Below are positions 1 through 13,429 of a stretch of 64,000 nucleotides of DNA, one piece after another. The notes below the pieces were generated by a model that did not search any database, had not been told where the DNA came from, and was given only the letters and a program-made list of their open reading frames with translations. Where the stretch lies: assembly GCA_949318235.1 (NCBI GenBank), contig OX439133.1, forward strand, positions 19,915,451-19,979,450. Direction: 5' to 3'. A program made the position numbers and the translations under genes. The DNA comes from Ecdyonurus torrentis (lineage: Eukaryota > Arthropoda > Insecta > Ephemeroptera > Heptageniidae). How positions within the stretch are numbered: position 1 is the stretch's first letter; every line of letters starts with the position of its first letter.

Positions 1-16
1 TTTTTTCCATCAGAAC

Positions 17-92
17 CAAAGGCCCGCAAAAGCAAAGTCCCTATCCAGGAGCCCGCGGATTAACTTGTACGGCCTTATGCCTAGCTGGCCCA
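17..92. mobile_element. GC-rich end of a hAT-like element (1, diverged)
   Basis: AAAGGCCCGCAAAAGC ... TTATGCCTAGCTGGCCCAAG, preceded by poly-T at the window start; a degraded version of the two ends that follow. Confidence 0.45.
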
Positions 93-270
93 AGTGCATA
101 AAAAAATTTAGTTGGCTTGCAATGATCTCAATGCATTTTTTTTTTTTTAGTTACAATAAAAATGCGCATTTCAAGTAATTTGTGTGCATGCATCATAGAT
201 TAAATTTATATGATACAAAATTAAATTTAAAAAAATTAGCTGGCAAAGGTTTTAAAGTTTAGTTGTTTTT

Positions 271-273
<3 letters not shown>

Positions 274-338
<65 letters not shown>
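274..338. repeat. (CT)n microsatellite
   Basis: Uninterrupted CT dinucleotide run between two hAT-like ends; the ORF through it is an artefact. Confidence 0.95.
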
Positions 339-342
<4 letters not shown>

Positions 343-378
343 TTATTTTTTTTTTTTACTAATTAAGAGCAAGCAAAA

Positions 379-445
379 AGGCCCGCAAAGTCGAAAGCCC
401 GGGCCGCGGGATCCCGGCCTTACGTCTTATGCCAAGCCGGCCCTG
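379..445. mobile_element. GC-rich right end of a hAT-like element (2)
   Basis: AAGGCCCGCAAAGTC ... TTATGCCAAGCCGGCCCTG, preceded by poly-T. A second end of the same type. Confidence 0.6.
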
Positions 446-629
446 ATCAGATTCATTATCAGATTTTTCACTTTCACTACGTATACTAATTTTTTGCATA
501 ACTAAGGTTTTCATTTCTCTGCTCTGTCTTTGAATTAAATAAACTGTAGAAGTAGAAAAACTATTATATTGTGCTGCAAACTTTTGAGTAAATTTAAATT
601 ATTGTCTTCTTCTTCTTTCTTTCTTTCTT

Positions 630-672
<43 letters not shown>

Positions 673-673
<1 letters not shown>

Positions 674-745
674 GCCCGCTTGGCCCGCAATGACGTTGGC
701 CCGGTCTGCGATCGCAGACCTCGTCTTATGGCCAAGCCGGCCCTG
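673..745. mobile_element. GC-rich right end of a hAT-like element (3)
   Basis: Poly-T, then GGCCCGC-rich sequence with palindrome TCTGCGATCGCAGA, ending GGCCAAGCCGGCCCTG. Same architecture as the right end of the hAT element at 43366-43379 (GCCAATCCGACCCTG). No matching left end in the window. Confidence 0.6.
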
Positions 746-748
746 CAT

Positions 749-869
<121 letters not shown>

Positions 870-892
870 TAATATTTTTCTCACATTCCTTG

Positions 893-1183
893 GATGGTTT
901 CATTCATGTTATAGTTGACGCCATAAGTGAGCGTTAAAAAACATGGGCCAGTATGTGAAAATGACTCATATTCCCAGTTTAAAAATACTTCGCAATATTT
1001 TTGAGAGCATTGATGCTGTTAACAGGTTGAATAAGTTTAAGTATGCAAGAAAAATAGTAATATACATATAAAAAAAACTAATTTTCAAATGAAATTAGCT
1101 AAAAAAACTACATTGTCCTATGCTGAGCAATGTTATGCATTGCTCCAGAATAGCATCGAAAAGCATTCATAATGACGTCATGC
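893..1183 (-). mobile_element. MITE-A copy 1 (reverse, interrupted)
   Basis: Reverse-oriented family A: ATTTTTGAGAGCATTGATGC, CCTATGCTGAGCAATG and ATGACGTCATGCGCA in order. It is cut by the palindromic element at 1184. Confidence 0.65.
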
Positions 1184-2228
1184 GCACTGAGCTGCCGAAG
1201 TTTGGCGGGTTTGCATACTTTACATTAACTTAACGGTGATAGCGAAGATATTTCCTATGCTAGCAATGTTAATTTCAATGACTTTGCAGGGCTCTACTGT
1301 CCTTAAAAATTATCGCATTTGGTAGCGACTTACACAAAAATTTAAAGCAACATCTAGTTAACCCAAGTCCACTGCTTGAAATTAATGCCGATGCAAAATA
1401 AATTTTTGATTAATTTTCTCCGAGAGCTCTATCAAAACTACAAACAAAGGAGTTGAGAGAAAGAAGCTGCAATATAAAAAAAAGTGAACAAAGAGCAGTT
1501 TTACAATAGAAGGGATTACCTGATACCTGACAACACGACCCAATTATCTTATGCGTCAATGATTTTGATAATTTGCGAAGTAACAGTCACAGTGAATCAA
1601 ATTTATTTTAAATGTTAGTTTTATTAAAAATCATGCATATTTCTTTTTTGATCGAAGTTCTAGCTTCATTTTAAAGCAATATATTCAAATAAAAAATATT
1701 ACGTAATACTCATTACTTTTAAGTCACGGCAGTTCAAAATCTCGCTAGAACTTCGATCAAAAAAGTAATATGCATGATTTTTAATAAAACTAACATTTAA
1801 AATAAATTTGATTCACTGTGACTGTTACTTCGCAAATTATCAAAATCATTGACGCCATAAGATAATTGGGTCGTGTTGTCAGGTATCAGGTAATCCCTTC
1901 TATTGTAAAACTGCTCTTTGTTCACTTTTTTTTATATTGCAGCTTCTTTCTCTCAACTCCTTTGTTTGTAGTTTTGATAGAGCTCTCGGAGAAAATTAAT
2001 CAAAAATTTATTTTGCATCGGCATTAATTTCAAGCAGTGGACTTGGGTTAACTAGATGTTGCTTTAAATTTTTGTGTAAGTCGCTACCAAATGCGATAAT
2101 TTTTAAGGACAGTAGAGCCCTGCAAAGTCATTGAAATTAACATTGCTAGCATAGGAAATATCTTCGCTATCACCGTTAAGTTAATGTAAAGTATGCAAAC
2201 CCGCCAAACTTCGGCAGCTCAATAGTGC
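1184..2228. mobile_element. 1.04-kb palindromic foldback element
   Basis: Arms 1184-1664 and 1744-2228 are near-identical inverted copies (ends GCACT-GAGCTGCCGAAG and its complement, with a 2-nt indel) around an 80-nt spacer. It interrupts a reverse-oriented MITE-A copy. No ORF and no clear target duplication. Confidence 0.75.
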
Positions 2229-2460
2229 TCTGAAAAATATTCATTATCATTTTTATACTGGCAAAATAAGCTATATTTTCACATACCGGCCCTTGTAATT
2301 TAGAGCTCATATGGCATCATCGTTGGGTTTTGGGGGAATATAGGTTTTGAGTTTTGAGGGTGGGTTAGGTGTAAGAGGGGGTCAGACATGCAGTCAGGCC
2401 CTTAACCTTACACTTTAAAAAGAAAGAAAAAATTCCTATTTTGTAATAAAAGATGAATGC

Positions 2461-2805
2461 TTAAAGCCATAGACCACATAAAACAACATGTGCTTTTTAA
2501 TGAATAAACACGAAATGGGATCTTGAATACTGATGACAATTTTTACCAAAATGTTAATGCGGCCCAACTAGAGAGAACGTTAAAATACTGTAAAGTATGC
2601 AATTTGCATAAAAATTCATGTTTATGACGTCAGAAACATGCAAACATTAGTATGAAAATGTTGTGCGGGTTGCATAAATAGAATTTTCTGATCACTGCCA
2701 CGGGGCTACTGTTGGGTTTTGAGACAAACTAATGTTATTTATGTAAATCCCATCAAGTGTTTTGTGATATAAATGCTTATGTTTTTCTCTGGTCTATTCC
2801 TTTAA
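2461..2805. mobile_element. MITE-B copy 1 (345 bp, TTAA target)
   Basis: TTAAAGCCATAGACCA ... TGGTCTATTCCTTTAA, with TGACGTCA at 2625-2632 in the interior. Same family as 19679-20023 and the broken copy at 40604-41170. Confidence 0.8.
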
Positions 2806-3124
2806 TTAATTAATTAATGTACTTAAGTATGAACCTGTAGAAAGTCGAACCAAATTAATGATCAGTGTGTGTTTTATTTTATATTGGTGTAAAATTTTAA
2901 ATATAATTTACAAAAAACTAAATATCTCACCTTCCACATCTTTCTAAAATTTCTTTTCTTCATATTTAACAGCAAACTTTTGTTTCGTAACTTTTTTTTT
3001 TTTTTTTTTTTTAGTATTATTTTTTTAATTGTTTAAATTATTCTTTCTTATTCTCTAAAGAAACTCAAATTAAATAAAAAAAAGTGTAAATCGATTTTCT
3101 CAATAACATTCTTATTGTAGTTAT

Positions 3125-3545
3125 GTTAAAGGAATAGGTGACCGACTGATATCTCGCAAACTAGACCATCGCTAATTATAATATTTACACAAAGTAAAGA
3201 AGAAATGTTACTTAACAATTTAGCTACGTCAACATGTCAAAACACAATCAAATATTTAAGTTATTCCTTTTTAAATATTAATTACAATACATTTAAATGT
3301 GGAAATTCAAATGTTAGCAGCAAATTTGAGTGAAAATAGAAACTATTTTAAAGTTTAAAATATGATGAAATATTGTTTCAGAAAAAAAATAAATACTTGA
3401 TTTCATTCAAAAATTTTAGTGTTTGGTTAGTAGGAATTAAAGAATGCAAAGAATAATATGTTAATACGGTCTATTTACGATTTCCAATAAAACATTTCTA
3501 ATTCCCAATTCTCTACGAGTTTTAACACCATGTTCAACTCTTGGC
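3125..3545 (+). mobile_element. MITE-D copy 1
   Basis: Begins TTAAAGGAATAGGTGACCGA; shares CAAACTAGAC, ATTTAAGTTATTCC and downstream AT-rich motifs with copies near 20990, 48927 and 57268. The right boundary is uncertain. Confidence 0.5.
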
Positions 3546-3744
3546 AAAAGATTAACTAATGATATCTTTCAATATACTTGAAATTGATTTAATATATAAA
3601 TAATTATTTAAAAATAATAAAAAAATACTATATTTTATTTTTATATTTTTATTTTATTATTATTATTTTAAAAATATTTAAATACATATTTGCTAAATAT
3701 TTTAAATAAAAATACAAATAAAAAAACATTTTACTTTAAATCGG

Positions 3745-4079
3745 TTAAGGGAGTAGGATACCGACGTTGGCCATAGGCTCAAACTTATCTTGTCAATAAA
3801 ATCTGAGAGTTTGCACATTGATACTTCAGCTTGAAACAATTTCAAATATATAAAAATTTTTGGGGTCACCGTGCCAATTAAATTTATATGAAATTTTAAG
3901 CCCAAAAGGCACAATGTTAATTTCAATATATTTTTTAATTTTTTTCGGGACGGCCAAACATCATGAAATTTTCATCACGGCTAGGTGTGACCCTTACAGT
4001 TAGCTACAAAATGACACCAAATTTAGATCCAAAACACTTCTACTTTTTGAGATATAAGGTCGGTACCCTACTCCCTTAT
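3745..4079 (-). mobile_element. MITE-C copy 1
   Basis: TTAAGGGAGTAGGATACC left tip and GGTACCCTACTCCCTTA right tip, 335 bp. Reverse orientation relative to the 5540 copy. Confidence 0.8.
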
Positions 4080-4215
4080 TAAAAGTAAATAAATTTAAAA
4101 AAAAAATTATATTTATTAAAACCCATATAGATGACTACAACCAATAAATTCATGTGTTCTTGAATTAACTGTGCAGTGTAGCGTGCAACCAAAAATCAAT
4201 CTGATTTACAATTTT

Positions 4216-4218
<3 letters not shown>

Positions 4219-4271
<53 letters not shown>
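4219..4271. repeat. (CT)n microsatellite
   Basis: Uninterrupted CT run. Confidence 0.95.
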
Positions 4272-4273
<2 letters not shown>

Positions 4274-4737
4274 GACAATAATAAATCTCCTCATACTCAC
4301 ATACACAAAAACCACTTGTGAATTCACTACCTATTTTTAAAGTACCCCCCAGAGATGGTATAAAAACTCTGTGTATACATATATACGTAATGTCAACTCA
4401 ACTAATAAAGTATTTATTTTGACTTTGTTAAATGTCCTTATACATAATAAAACTTTACACACCAAGCGAGGAGTCGATAGTAAAAATTTTATATTCGACC
4501 AACGACTAGGGAAAACTAAAATTTATATTGCTGCAAAAAACTTGAAATAGTGTAAACTTATACGATTTCTTTGTGTGAGGGAGATTTTGTTGTTTGCTGA
4601 TTGATTCTTTGATATATATTGATTGACTGTCTAATTTATTGATTGTTTGATAGATTGATTGATTTTTGACATCATATGTATTGATATATAGATACAATGA
4701 TTGATTGATTGAATTTTGACATGTCATGTTTGTTAAC

Positions 4738-4848
<111 letters not shown>

Positions 4849-5539
4849 TCAATCAATTGAAGCACTTTTTAAAACATCAATAAAACAAATTTCATTCTTT
4901 TTACAATATATTTTGATTTACGCCTTTTTTTATTTATAAAATACCTTCTGTATTGCTTTAGGATTTATCAATAAAAATTCCCATTAAAAGTCATTAAAAA
5001 GTACTTTTCATGTAATTACATTGATAAATAATACAGCAGATTGATGATTAACAAACACAGTACAGTACAATTAACATAATATTTAATACAACATTATTGT
5101 TATTGCATTCTAATGACGTCCTTTATCATGCATGACAGTTGAAAAAAAAATTAAAATACTATCTTTTATTTCATAAATCATATTTTTAGAAACACATTAC
5201 TTGATAAATATTCCAATAACACTAACTTAATTTTCAAATATTTGAAACCGAGAGTTACCATAGTGCAACTCATGTATTTGAAAATTAAAATTTTAACCCA
5301 ATTTTCTTGTTTTACGTAATGCAATAATTTTAAATTCAATGGTATAAACAACTACGTTATATACATACATACGTTATATAGTTATATACATAGCTATATG
5401 ATGAAAATTTCGGGACGTGTAACTATCAGATAAGAAAGAAATTACTATGGAAATTAATTTGGAGTTTTAACTGCATCACGCATATCCATAATTATAAATA
5501 TTTGTTTTACAACTTTGTGGAGCAATATAATTATTCTCA

Positions 5540-5869
5540 TTAAGGGAGTAGGGTACCAACCTTGTAACTCAAAAACTAGAAGTGTTTTAGGTCTAAATTT
5601 GATGTCATTGTGTAGCTAAGGGTTACACCTGGCCGTGATAAAAATTTCATAATGTTTGACCGTCCCGAAAAAAAAAATATTGGAATTAACGATTGAGCCT
5701 TATGGGCTTAAAATTTCAAAAAATCATATAAAATTAATTTGCACGGTGACCCCCCAAAATTTTTATATATTTGAATTGTCTCAAGCTGAAGTATCATATT
5801 GTGCAAAATTTCAGATTTTTTTGACGATTAATGTTTGAGTCCAATGGCCGTCATCGGTCCCCTACTCCC

Positions 5870-5873
<4 letters not shown>
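5540..5873 (+). mobile_element. MITE-C copy 2
   Basis: TTAAGGGAGTAGGGTACC ... CCTACTCCCTTAA with TTAA at both ends, 334 bp, directly followed by (AT)n. The 60-aa ORF is shared repeat sequence. Confidence 0.8.

Positions 5874-5942
<69 letters not shown>
5874..5942. repeat. (AT)n microsatellite
   Basis: AT run abutting the right TTAA of MITE-C copy 2. Confidence 0.95.
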
Positions 5943-5946
<4 letters not shown>

Positions 5947-6095
5947 TTTGAACGATTGTGGCCCTTATTTCATAATTCAAATAGTTGGACTTGTACAATA
6001 AACAATGACCTATAATTTTAATTTTTTCTTAAAAAAAGAAAAAAAAAAAGCCTCCATTAATGATCAATGAGTTTATTTTATACACACATTTTAAC

Positions 6096-6126
<31 letters not shown>

Positions 6127-7473
6127 GTTCTCCTTATATAAATACATACTGTGCATTTACATAACGTTATACTCATAAAAGAACCGTCCAGACGATACAA
6201 CATGCCTTTTTAATTTATTAAACATATAATAAGGATTTTCACAAATACAATTATTTTGTCCAAGAACCTAATTTTGACGCCCTAAGCATATAATCAAATT
6301 TTCAGCTTATATAACCTGCACAACTTTTTCTATTGAATGTGAACAATACTGACGTCAGAAATGTTCAAAATTTGTGCATTTTGCCTACTTTACAACTTTT
6401 TCGCGATTTTTTGTGTTATTACATTTGAGTAATAGTAAAAATTGAACAAGCTTTTGGATGACCCATTTTGTTTTTAATGAATTAAAGGAGCATATTGTTA
6501 GGTCTGGACAGTCACTTAAATTTAAACTCTTCCTATACGAATATAATATTGAAGAGGATCAAAATTAAGGCAAAAATAATAAAATGTTATATAGCAGTGT
6601 CTGTATACCACACATTAAAATTACAAAACTATATATAGATACAAAATAAACAAAACAACAATTTGAAAAAAACAAACAAACAACAGTATATTATGGTATT
6701 TATGTTTTAAAAGATCAGAAGCATTAGCTATGTATTATGTTCCGGTCGCATGTATATTTTAAAGCTTTATTCTCTCTCTCTCTCTCTCGTACTATAAAAT
6801 GTATGCTTTGTATTTTCCAAAAAATCAGTAACCTTTTGTCTTCCGGTCATTTGCATATTTCATACTATTTTCCGCATCACAGAATACGTTAATATATTGA
6901 TTGTTAGGAAAAGAACGTGCGCAAAATTTTAAATATATATAAAAAAAGTGAAAAATATACGTGAAATGCATTTTTATATTTTACTTGAAAGTCTATGGTC
7001 ATTAATTTTTTCAGACATTTTTTTAATTACTTTTCTTTCAAATATATTACTGGTTTATTGCTTGTAAGATGAAAAATTTTAAATTAAACGAAAGAAAGGT
7101 GAAATAATATGAATTTTATTTCAGGTGTTGCAAGTTTTCAGAAAAAAAAATTATGTATTTTTTTTTCTTTTTAAACGAAGGAAAAAAGTTTTGAAATGTG
7201 CTTTTAAAATATAAATACTCATTTTTGGTTATAAACCCCATTATTAATGCTATGATGTATTATTATTTTACTTAAAAAACTTATCAAGAAAATCAATTAC
7301 TGATTATCGGTATGGTGACGTAATATATCAATCAGTTGGACGCGAGAAAAAAAAAGAGAGGAAACCCTAATTTCCTTTAGATTTCTGAGAACATTTTTTT
7401 ACATAATTTTTTTTGAAAATCGACTGAAGTTAGAATTTAGAACAAAGAAATAATAAACTGGTCATACTTTTAT

Positions 7474-7507
<34 letters not shown>

Positions 7508-7510
7508 GAA
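5943..7510. other. AT-rich intergenic DNA
   Basis: Poly-A tracts at 6098-6124 and 7479-7505, a short (CT)n at 6772-6788, and the possible element at 6180-6515. Nothing coding. Confidence 0.6.
6180..6515. mobile_element. Possible TIR element related to family B
   Basis: Weak terminal pair CGTCCAGACG/GTCTGGACAG; interior has CTGACGTCAGAAATGTTC and GCATTTTGCCTACTTTACA, resembling MITE-B reversed. Boundaries uncertain. Confidence 0.4.
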
Positions 7511-7790
7511 TTAAGGGAGGAGGGTATCTCAATCTCAAAAACTACATAGAAGTGTTTTGGGTCTCAATTTAGTGTCATTGTGTAGCTAAGGGTCACACCT
7601 AGCCGTGATAAAAATTTCATGATGTTTGACCGTCCCAAAATAAAGAAAAGAATTATTGAAATTAACATTGGGCCTTATGGGCTTAAAATTTCAAAAAATC
7701 ACAAAATTAATTTGCACGGTGACTCCCCAAAATTTCTATATATTTGAAATTGTCTCAAGCTGAAGTATCAATGTGCAAAATTTCAGATGT
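7511..7790 (+). mobile_element. MITE-C copy 3 (3'-truncated)
   Basis: Starts TTAAGGGAGGAGGGTATC after a poly-A run. It follows family C to GTGCAAAATTTCAGAT and then loses similarity. Confidence 0.75.
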
Positions 7791-8033
7791 AAGTAGAATC
7801 GATTTTTCCATAAGAAATGCATTAAGAATTATTGAAAAAGTTCGTTCATTGCAAGTGGTCTATTATTCATTCATGATCGAAACTTTATTTATATTGTCTT
7901 TGTAGACAATTTGTAACTTAAACATTAAAAATTTTGCATTGTTGAAAACTTATAGAGATAATTTCGATAAATGGACCACTTGTGATAATGAAGGAAATAT
8001 TTAAAATAAATTTAAACAATCAGTATGGGCTTA

Positions 8034-8216
8034 TGACGTCATAAATCACTAGTCCGCGCGCTCGGAAAAAAGCGAGCTGTGACGTTATAAACTCGCATCT
8101 GCCATTTTGTGAATGGAAAATAAATTAGAAATCAATGACTCCGGCCAAATCAACGTTGATATTTAGGTATGTTAGGATATTAGGCATTATTATTATTTTT
8201 TGTTCAAGGTGTTCTA
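8034..8216. mobile_element. MITE-E right half
   Basis: From TGACGTCA through GTCCGCGCGCTCGG and AATCAATGACTCCGGCC to AAGGTGTTCTACGTTTTTAA: the right arm of family E. The left arm is replaced by other sequence. Confidence 0.65.
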
Positions 8217-9339
8217 CGTTTTTAATGGATTTATGGAAAAATAGTTGTCATAAATTAATCGTTACAACAATTAAAATACGTTCGTGGCAAGTGGTTCATT
8301 GTTAAAACAATGATTTGATCACAAGCTTTGCAACAATAGAAAGATAAATGTAATCATGGCGTGTCGATTTATTTTTTAAACTCGTTTTAGGACTAAAACA
8401 TGAAGTAGAAAATATTTTGATTTTATTCATCACTTATAAATAAATAGAAATTTTATAATTATAACCACAAATAATAATAAAATGGGAAATCCACACGATA
8501 TTAAAGTGCTAAAATAAATAAAGAACAAATTTTGATTTAAAGAAGAAGAAGAAGAAAAAAAATTAAAATAATAATAATTGAAAATATAAGAGAACACCTG
8601 CATGTGACATTTTCTAAATTATTTCATTTTTCTTTTTTAAGAAAAACGAAACAAAAATGTTAAAAAGAAGTATAAAATGTTAACGAACAAATATAGCGAG
8701 AAAAAAAAAGTTTTAAAAATTCTATTTTTGTTTTATATTTGTTACGAGAGAATTCATAAACTTTTTTATGTGTGTATCTATTTTTTTCACAACATAGTAT
8801 GGAAATAACCTCTTTTTTTTTCTAAATAAAATACGCAACGTATTTTTTTTCTGCCTCTCTTCTCGTTTATGTGAAAACTTTTCAATGATGTTCCATTTTC
8901 TACAAATAATATAATAATACTTTTTTTATATAGATTGAAAATAAAATATTTCTTATTGATGTAAAATTTATATTTTGTTTAATTTTTAAAGTTAAATTTT
9001 TTTTTAAGTATAAAAATATAAGATTTATACAACTATGTTTTTATTTATTCATTTTAAAAATAATATTTATAAATTTAATTGTCATTCCACATATTTGTAT
9101 GTTATCATTTCTGAAACTCGTTAAATAGCATTATTTGCGCATAAATTGATGGCTTGAAACGTAACTACAACTAATAGAGTATTAATAATAATATGCGTGG
9201 TAAAGCAGGTAACTCTTGATACATAATACTTTTAGAACTTACTGTTGTGATAAAGGATAAAAAAAAATGTGACAGAATGTAATACATATTCAAGTTCCAG
9301 TCTATAAAGGACACACACATTAAGGTATATATTATAGTA
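8217..9339. other. AT-rich intergenic DNA
   Basis: Scattered A/T runs and AAGAAG repeats (8540-8560). No ORF or element that I can define. Confidence 0.6.
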
Positions 9340-9485
9340 AAGGGGCTATGCATTCATTTTAAAGTCAACACCATGTTGGATCATTCAATAACGCGGGCAG
9401 CATAGGATAATCACTCATTTTGCCAGTTTAAAAATATTTTGAGAGTATATTGATGTTGTTAATAGGTTGAGCATGTCTACTTTCT
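9340..9485 (-). mobile_element. MITE-A copy 2 (partial, reverse)
   Basis: Short diverged copy: GGGGCTATGCATTCATTTTA tip, CCAGTTTAAAAATATTTTG, then GTTAATAGGTTGAGCATG before it stops. Confidence 0.5.
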
Positions 9486-9518
9486 CTTTAACATTACGCT
9501 CATGCTCATGATAAAGAT

Positions 9519-9551
<33 letters not shown>

Positions 9552-10654
9552 AGAATACTACTCCATTGATTCCGGATTAATTCAAAGGCGCAGAACACCT
9601 TGAAAAAAACATGTCTAATGTCCTAATATATAATTGGGAGGGGGGGGGGTGCTGCATTGAAACTAGAAAAAAATTACTGAGGAAATCCAGATATGCTTGC
9701 AGATTTTAGTCCAATAATAATAATAAAATTCTCAGTTAACAGCGATTTCTGAGGTGATAAGTTGAATTATATTTCGAAATATCATATTAATACTAGATCG
9801 TAACATTTTTTCTACACAAAATTATTGTACGTTAAATGTCAGTTTTAATTAAAATATCTCAGGATTTGAATATCGTAATTTTATTATTTAGTATTTTTCT
9901 GTTAATTATATATTGCCTTTTTTTTTTTTTTTTTTTTATTATTATTATTATTTTTTTTTACTATTTTCTTTTTATCCCGCAATAATTTCCATGGATGATT
10001 GTAATTCTCAATAAATAAAATTTATATAATTTTATGTAACCGCACAAGAAAATTATATTATTAATGATTTAAATTTATGTATTATGAATATTAATATACC
10101 TTATTTTATTCATAAAACAAAAATTTTAATACAAATATTATTACTATTACTTTATTATATAGAAATAATGAAAAGTGGCAGAAATATAATTTTAATCTTG
10201 TTATAGATAGTAAGACTATAATTATGATATTATTTGTAATTTCAATAAACTGACATTTTTTTTTTACATTGTTATTATTATATTCATTGTTAGTTAACTT
10301 TAGTGTCAGTATAGCTCTTGCTAAATTAGATTAACTTTTATATTTTCACTGCACAAAAATATAACACATTTTTTTTTTTATTATTTATTATTATTATTTT
10401 TTTACTATTATTGTTATTATTTTTTTGCGATTTTGAGAAAAATACTCCACCGATGTTGGAGTAATTTAAAATTTAAATGAGAAATACTAGACATACTTTA
10501 ACGTGTTTTAACATATTTTTTTACGTTTATGAGTTTTAAAATATCTCAGGATTTGAATCGTAATTTTATTCTTTAGCATTTCTATTAATCACGTTGCTTT
10601 GGATTTTCTACTATTTTCATTTTATCTTGCAATAATGTCGATGGATTATTTAAG

Positions 10655-11085
10655 TTCTCGGCCTAGCATAAAAATATTGCCGGTGAAAAAAATTTGCCTG
10701 CCGTCCTAGAGTTGTACATATTTCAATAGTTGAACCATAAAATTTCACACCCCTGGTGCATTAATTACGTGGTGAGTACACAAAAATGTTAAGCAGGGTC
10801 TGGGCATAGAAAAAAATGGCCATAGAAGAAGAAATGAACCGTTTCAATTATCTCGTGTGTAAAAAAATTGGCACGTTGCAAGATCATGAATACTTAGCCA
10901 CAACAAAAGGTGACTATAATTATGCTCTATTAGAATTTCCATTGGTGAACCGAATAACTTAATTTAGCCATGGTTAAAAAAGCATTGGATGTTACCCCTA
11001 ACCAAACTTACAAAATCCGCCCTTTCTTTACAATTCGTTGCAAAAATACTCAAAATTTTGTACAAATTCGTAAAATTTTCGTTAA
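10655..11085. other. Non-array insert in array
   Basis: About 430 bp lacking the array motifs and slightly less AT-rich. A 48-codon ATG frame (10816-10962) lies within it but has no recognisable similarity. Origin unknown. Confidence 0.4.
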
Positions 11086-11460
11086 ATAAATCTATATAAT
11101 TTTATATAGCCACGAACGCCAAAGAAACTATCCATCATTAACAATTAAATTTTTTAATTTTACAACAATATTATTTTTAGTATTATTTTTTATTCATACA
11201 AAAAAATATTTAATACAAATATTATTATGAATGATGAAAAGTAGCAGAAATAATCTTGTTGTACATAATAAGTCTATGTTATATTTTTTAATTTCAATAA
11301 AACTGACTCTTATTTTTTACATTTTTGTTATTATATTTCTTTACTTATAGTTAACTTAAGTGTCAATATAGCTCTTGCTAAATTAGATTATTTTTATCTT
11401 TTCACTGCACAAAAACAATACGTGATTTTTTCTTTTTTTCTTTTTGCAATTTTTTAGAAA

Positions 11461-11548
11461 ATTATACCACCGATTCCGTAGTAACTTAAATGAGAAATAC
11501 TAGATCTAGTATTTCTCATTTAAGTTACTACGGAATCGGTGGTATAAT
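11461..11548. repeat. Perfect 88-bp palindrome
   Basis: Two 44-bp arms meet at TAGATCTA (axis 11504/11505) with no spacer. The left arm is normal array sequence (CACCGATTCCGTAGTAACTT), so the right arm is a local inverted duplication. Confidence 0.9.
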
Positions 11549-11576
11549 ATATCTATATAATTTTACGTGCCATTGA

Positions 11577-11608
<32 letters not shown>

Positions 11609-13429
11609 GTTTAAACAGATATTAGATAACCTACGTCGACTATATACCTTATTATATCACTGTGAAGCCATCTAATTGGGGAGGGGGGGGGGGGGGGGGG
11701 AGTGCATCAAAACTAGAAAAGAAATGATTGAGTAAAACTACATACACTTTCAGATTTTAGTCCAATAGTAATAAAATTCCCCGTTAATGCTTTCTAAAGT
11801 GTTTAAAAGTTGAATTATATTTCAAAGTATATTTATAAATCGCTAGTTTTGACAATACAAATTTATTACGTTTTAAATACGAGTTTAAAAATATTTCAGG
11901 ATATAACTCTTAAATTTATTCTTTAGCATTTATTTTTATTATATTACTTATATTAGTTTGTATTATTTTACTAGTTTCATTTAAAAAAGATTTAAAAACA
12001 ATTTTTAAAAATTTATATAATTTTATATAGCCACACAAGAAAAACATTTTAATTTTAATTTATGCATAAAACAACATTTTTAATTTAAATATTATTATGA
12101 TAAACAATGAAAAGTGGCAGAAATGTAATATTAATCTTGTTATAAATAGTATAAGACTATGATATTATTTTTTATTTCAATAAAACTGGCATTTTTTTAA
12201 TTTAATTTTATTATTTTTATAGTTAAGTTTACTTTATAGTGTCAGTATAGCTCTTGCTAATTATATTAATTTTTATATTTTCATTGCAATGTAACAAAAC
12301 GTTTTTTTTTTGGGGGGGGGGGGGGGGGGGAGGTGCATATTTTAAGAAAAACACTCCACCGATTCCGGAGCAATTTAAATAAGAAATATTAGATATACTT
12401 ATAACGTTATTTAGCCATATATATATAATATAATATATATATTAAACCGAAAACTTCCATCAACTATCTTATTACATCACTGTGGAGCCATCCAATTGGG
12501 GGGGGGGGGGGGGGGGGGATGCGGCGAGACCAGAGAAAAAATTGGCTGAGGAAAACTAGATACACTTTCAGATTTTAGTCGAAAAATAATAATAATAAAA
12601 TTCTCTTTTAACAATGATTTCTAAAGTGATTAGTTGAAATAATTGCGTAAGTTCCATTTTTTTTTCCTATAATTTCGAAGGATTTCAAAAGTTATTCTTA
12701 GTTCTCAGTAAATATATTTATGTAGTTTTATATAGATAGCCTTAAAGCAGAAGAATCATTAATAATTTAAATTTATACTTTTCAATATTATTTTTATTTT
12801 ATATTATTCATAAAACAAAGTTTTAAATACAAATACAGTATTATTAGTATAACAATGAAAAGTGGCAGAAATGTAATATTAATCTTGTTATAAATAGTAA
12901 GACTATGATATTATTTTTTATTTCAATAAAACTGGCATTTTTTAAATTTTATTTTATTATTTTTATAGTTAAGTTTACTTTAGTGTCAATATAGCTCTTG
13001 CTTAATTAGATTAACTTTTATATTTTCACTGCACAATAACAATAAGTTTTATTATTATTATATTTTTTGGTGCGCGCGATTTTTGAGAAAACTTCTCCAC
13101 GGATTCCGGAGATATTTAAATAAGAAATATTAGACATACTTTACGTGTTTTTAGCCATTTTTTTTTTTTTTTTTTTAATTGATAACTTCCATCAACTACC
13201 TTATTATATCACTGTGGAACCATCCAATTAGGGGGAAGGTGGGGGGGGGGGGTTGACTGCATTGAAACTGTGCAAAAAAGACTGAGGAAAACTAGATACA
13301 CTTTCAGATTTTAGTCCAATGATAATATTAAAATTCTCTGTTAACAAAGATTTCTGAAGTGTTTAGTCAAATTATATTTTGAAATATATTTATATATTGC
13401 TATAGTTTACATTTTCAACACAAGTCTAT

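Noticed and set aside
10816..10962. 48-codon ATG frame in a non-array insert
   Set aside because: Too short, no recognisable motif, and stops follow directly. It is mentioned only as part of the insert.
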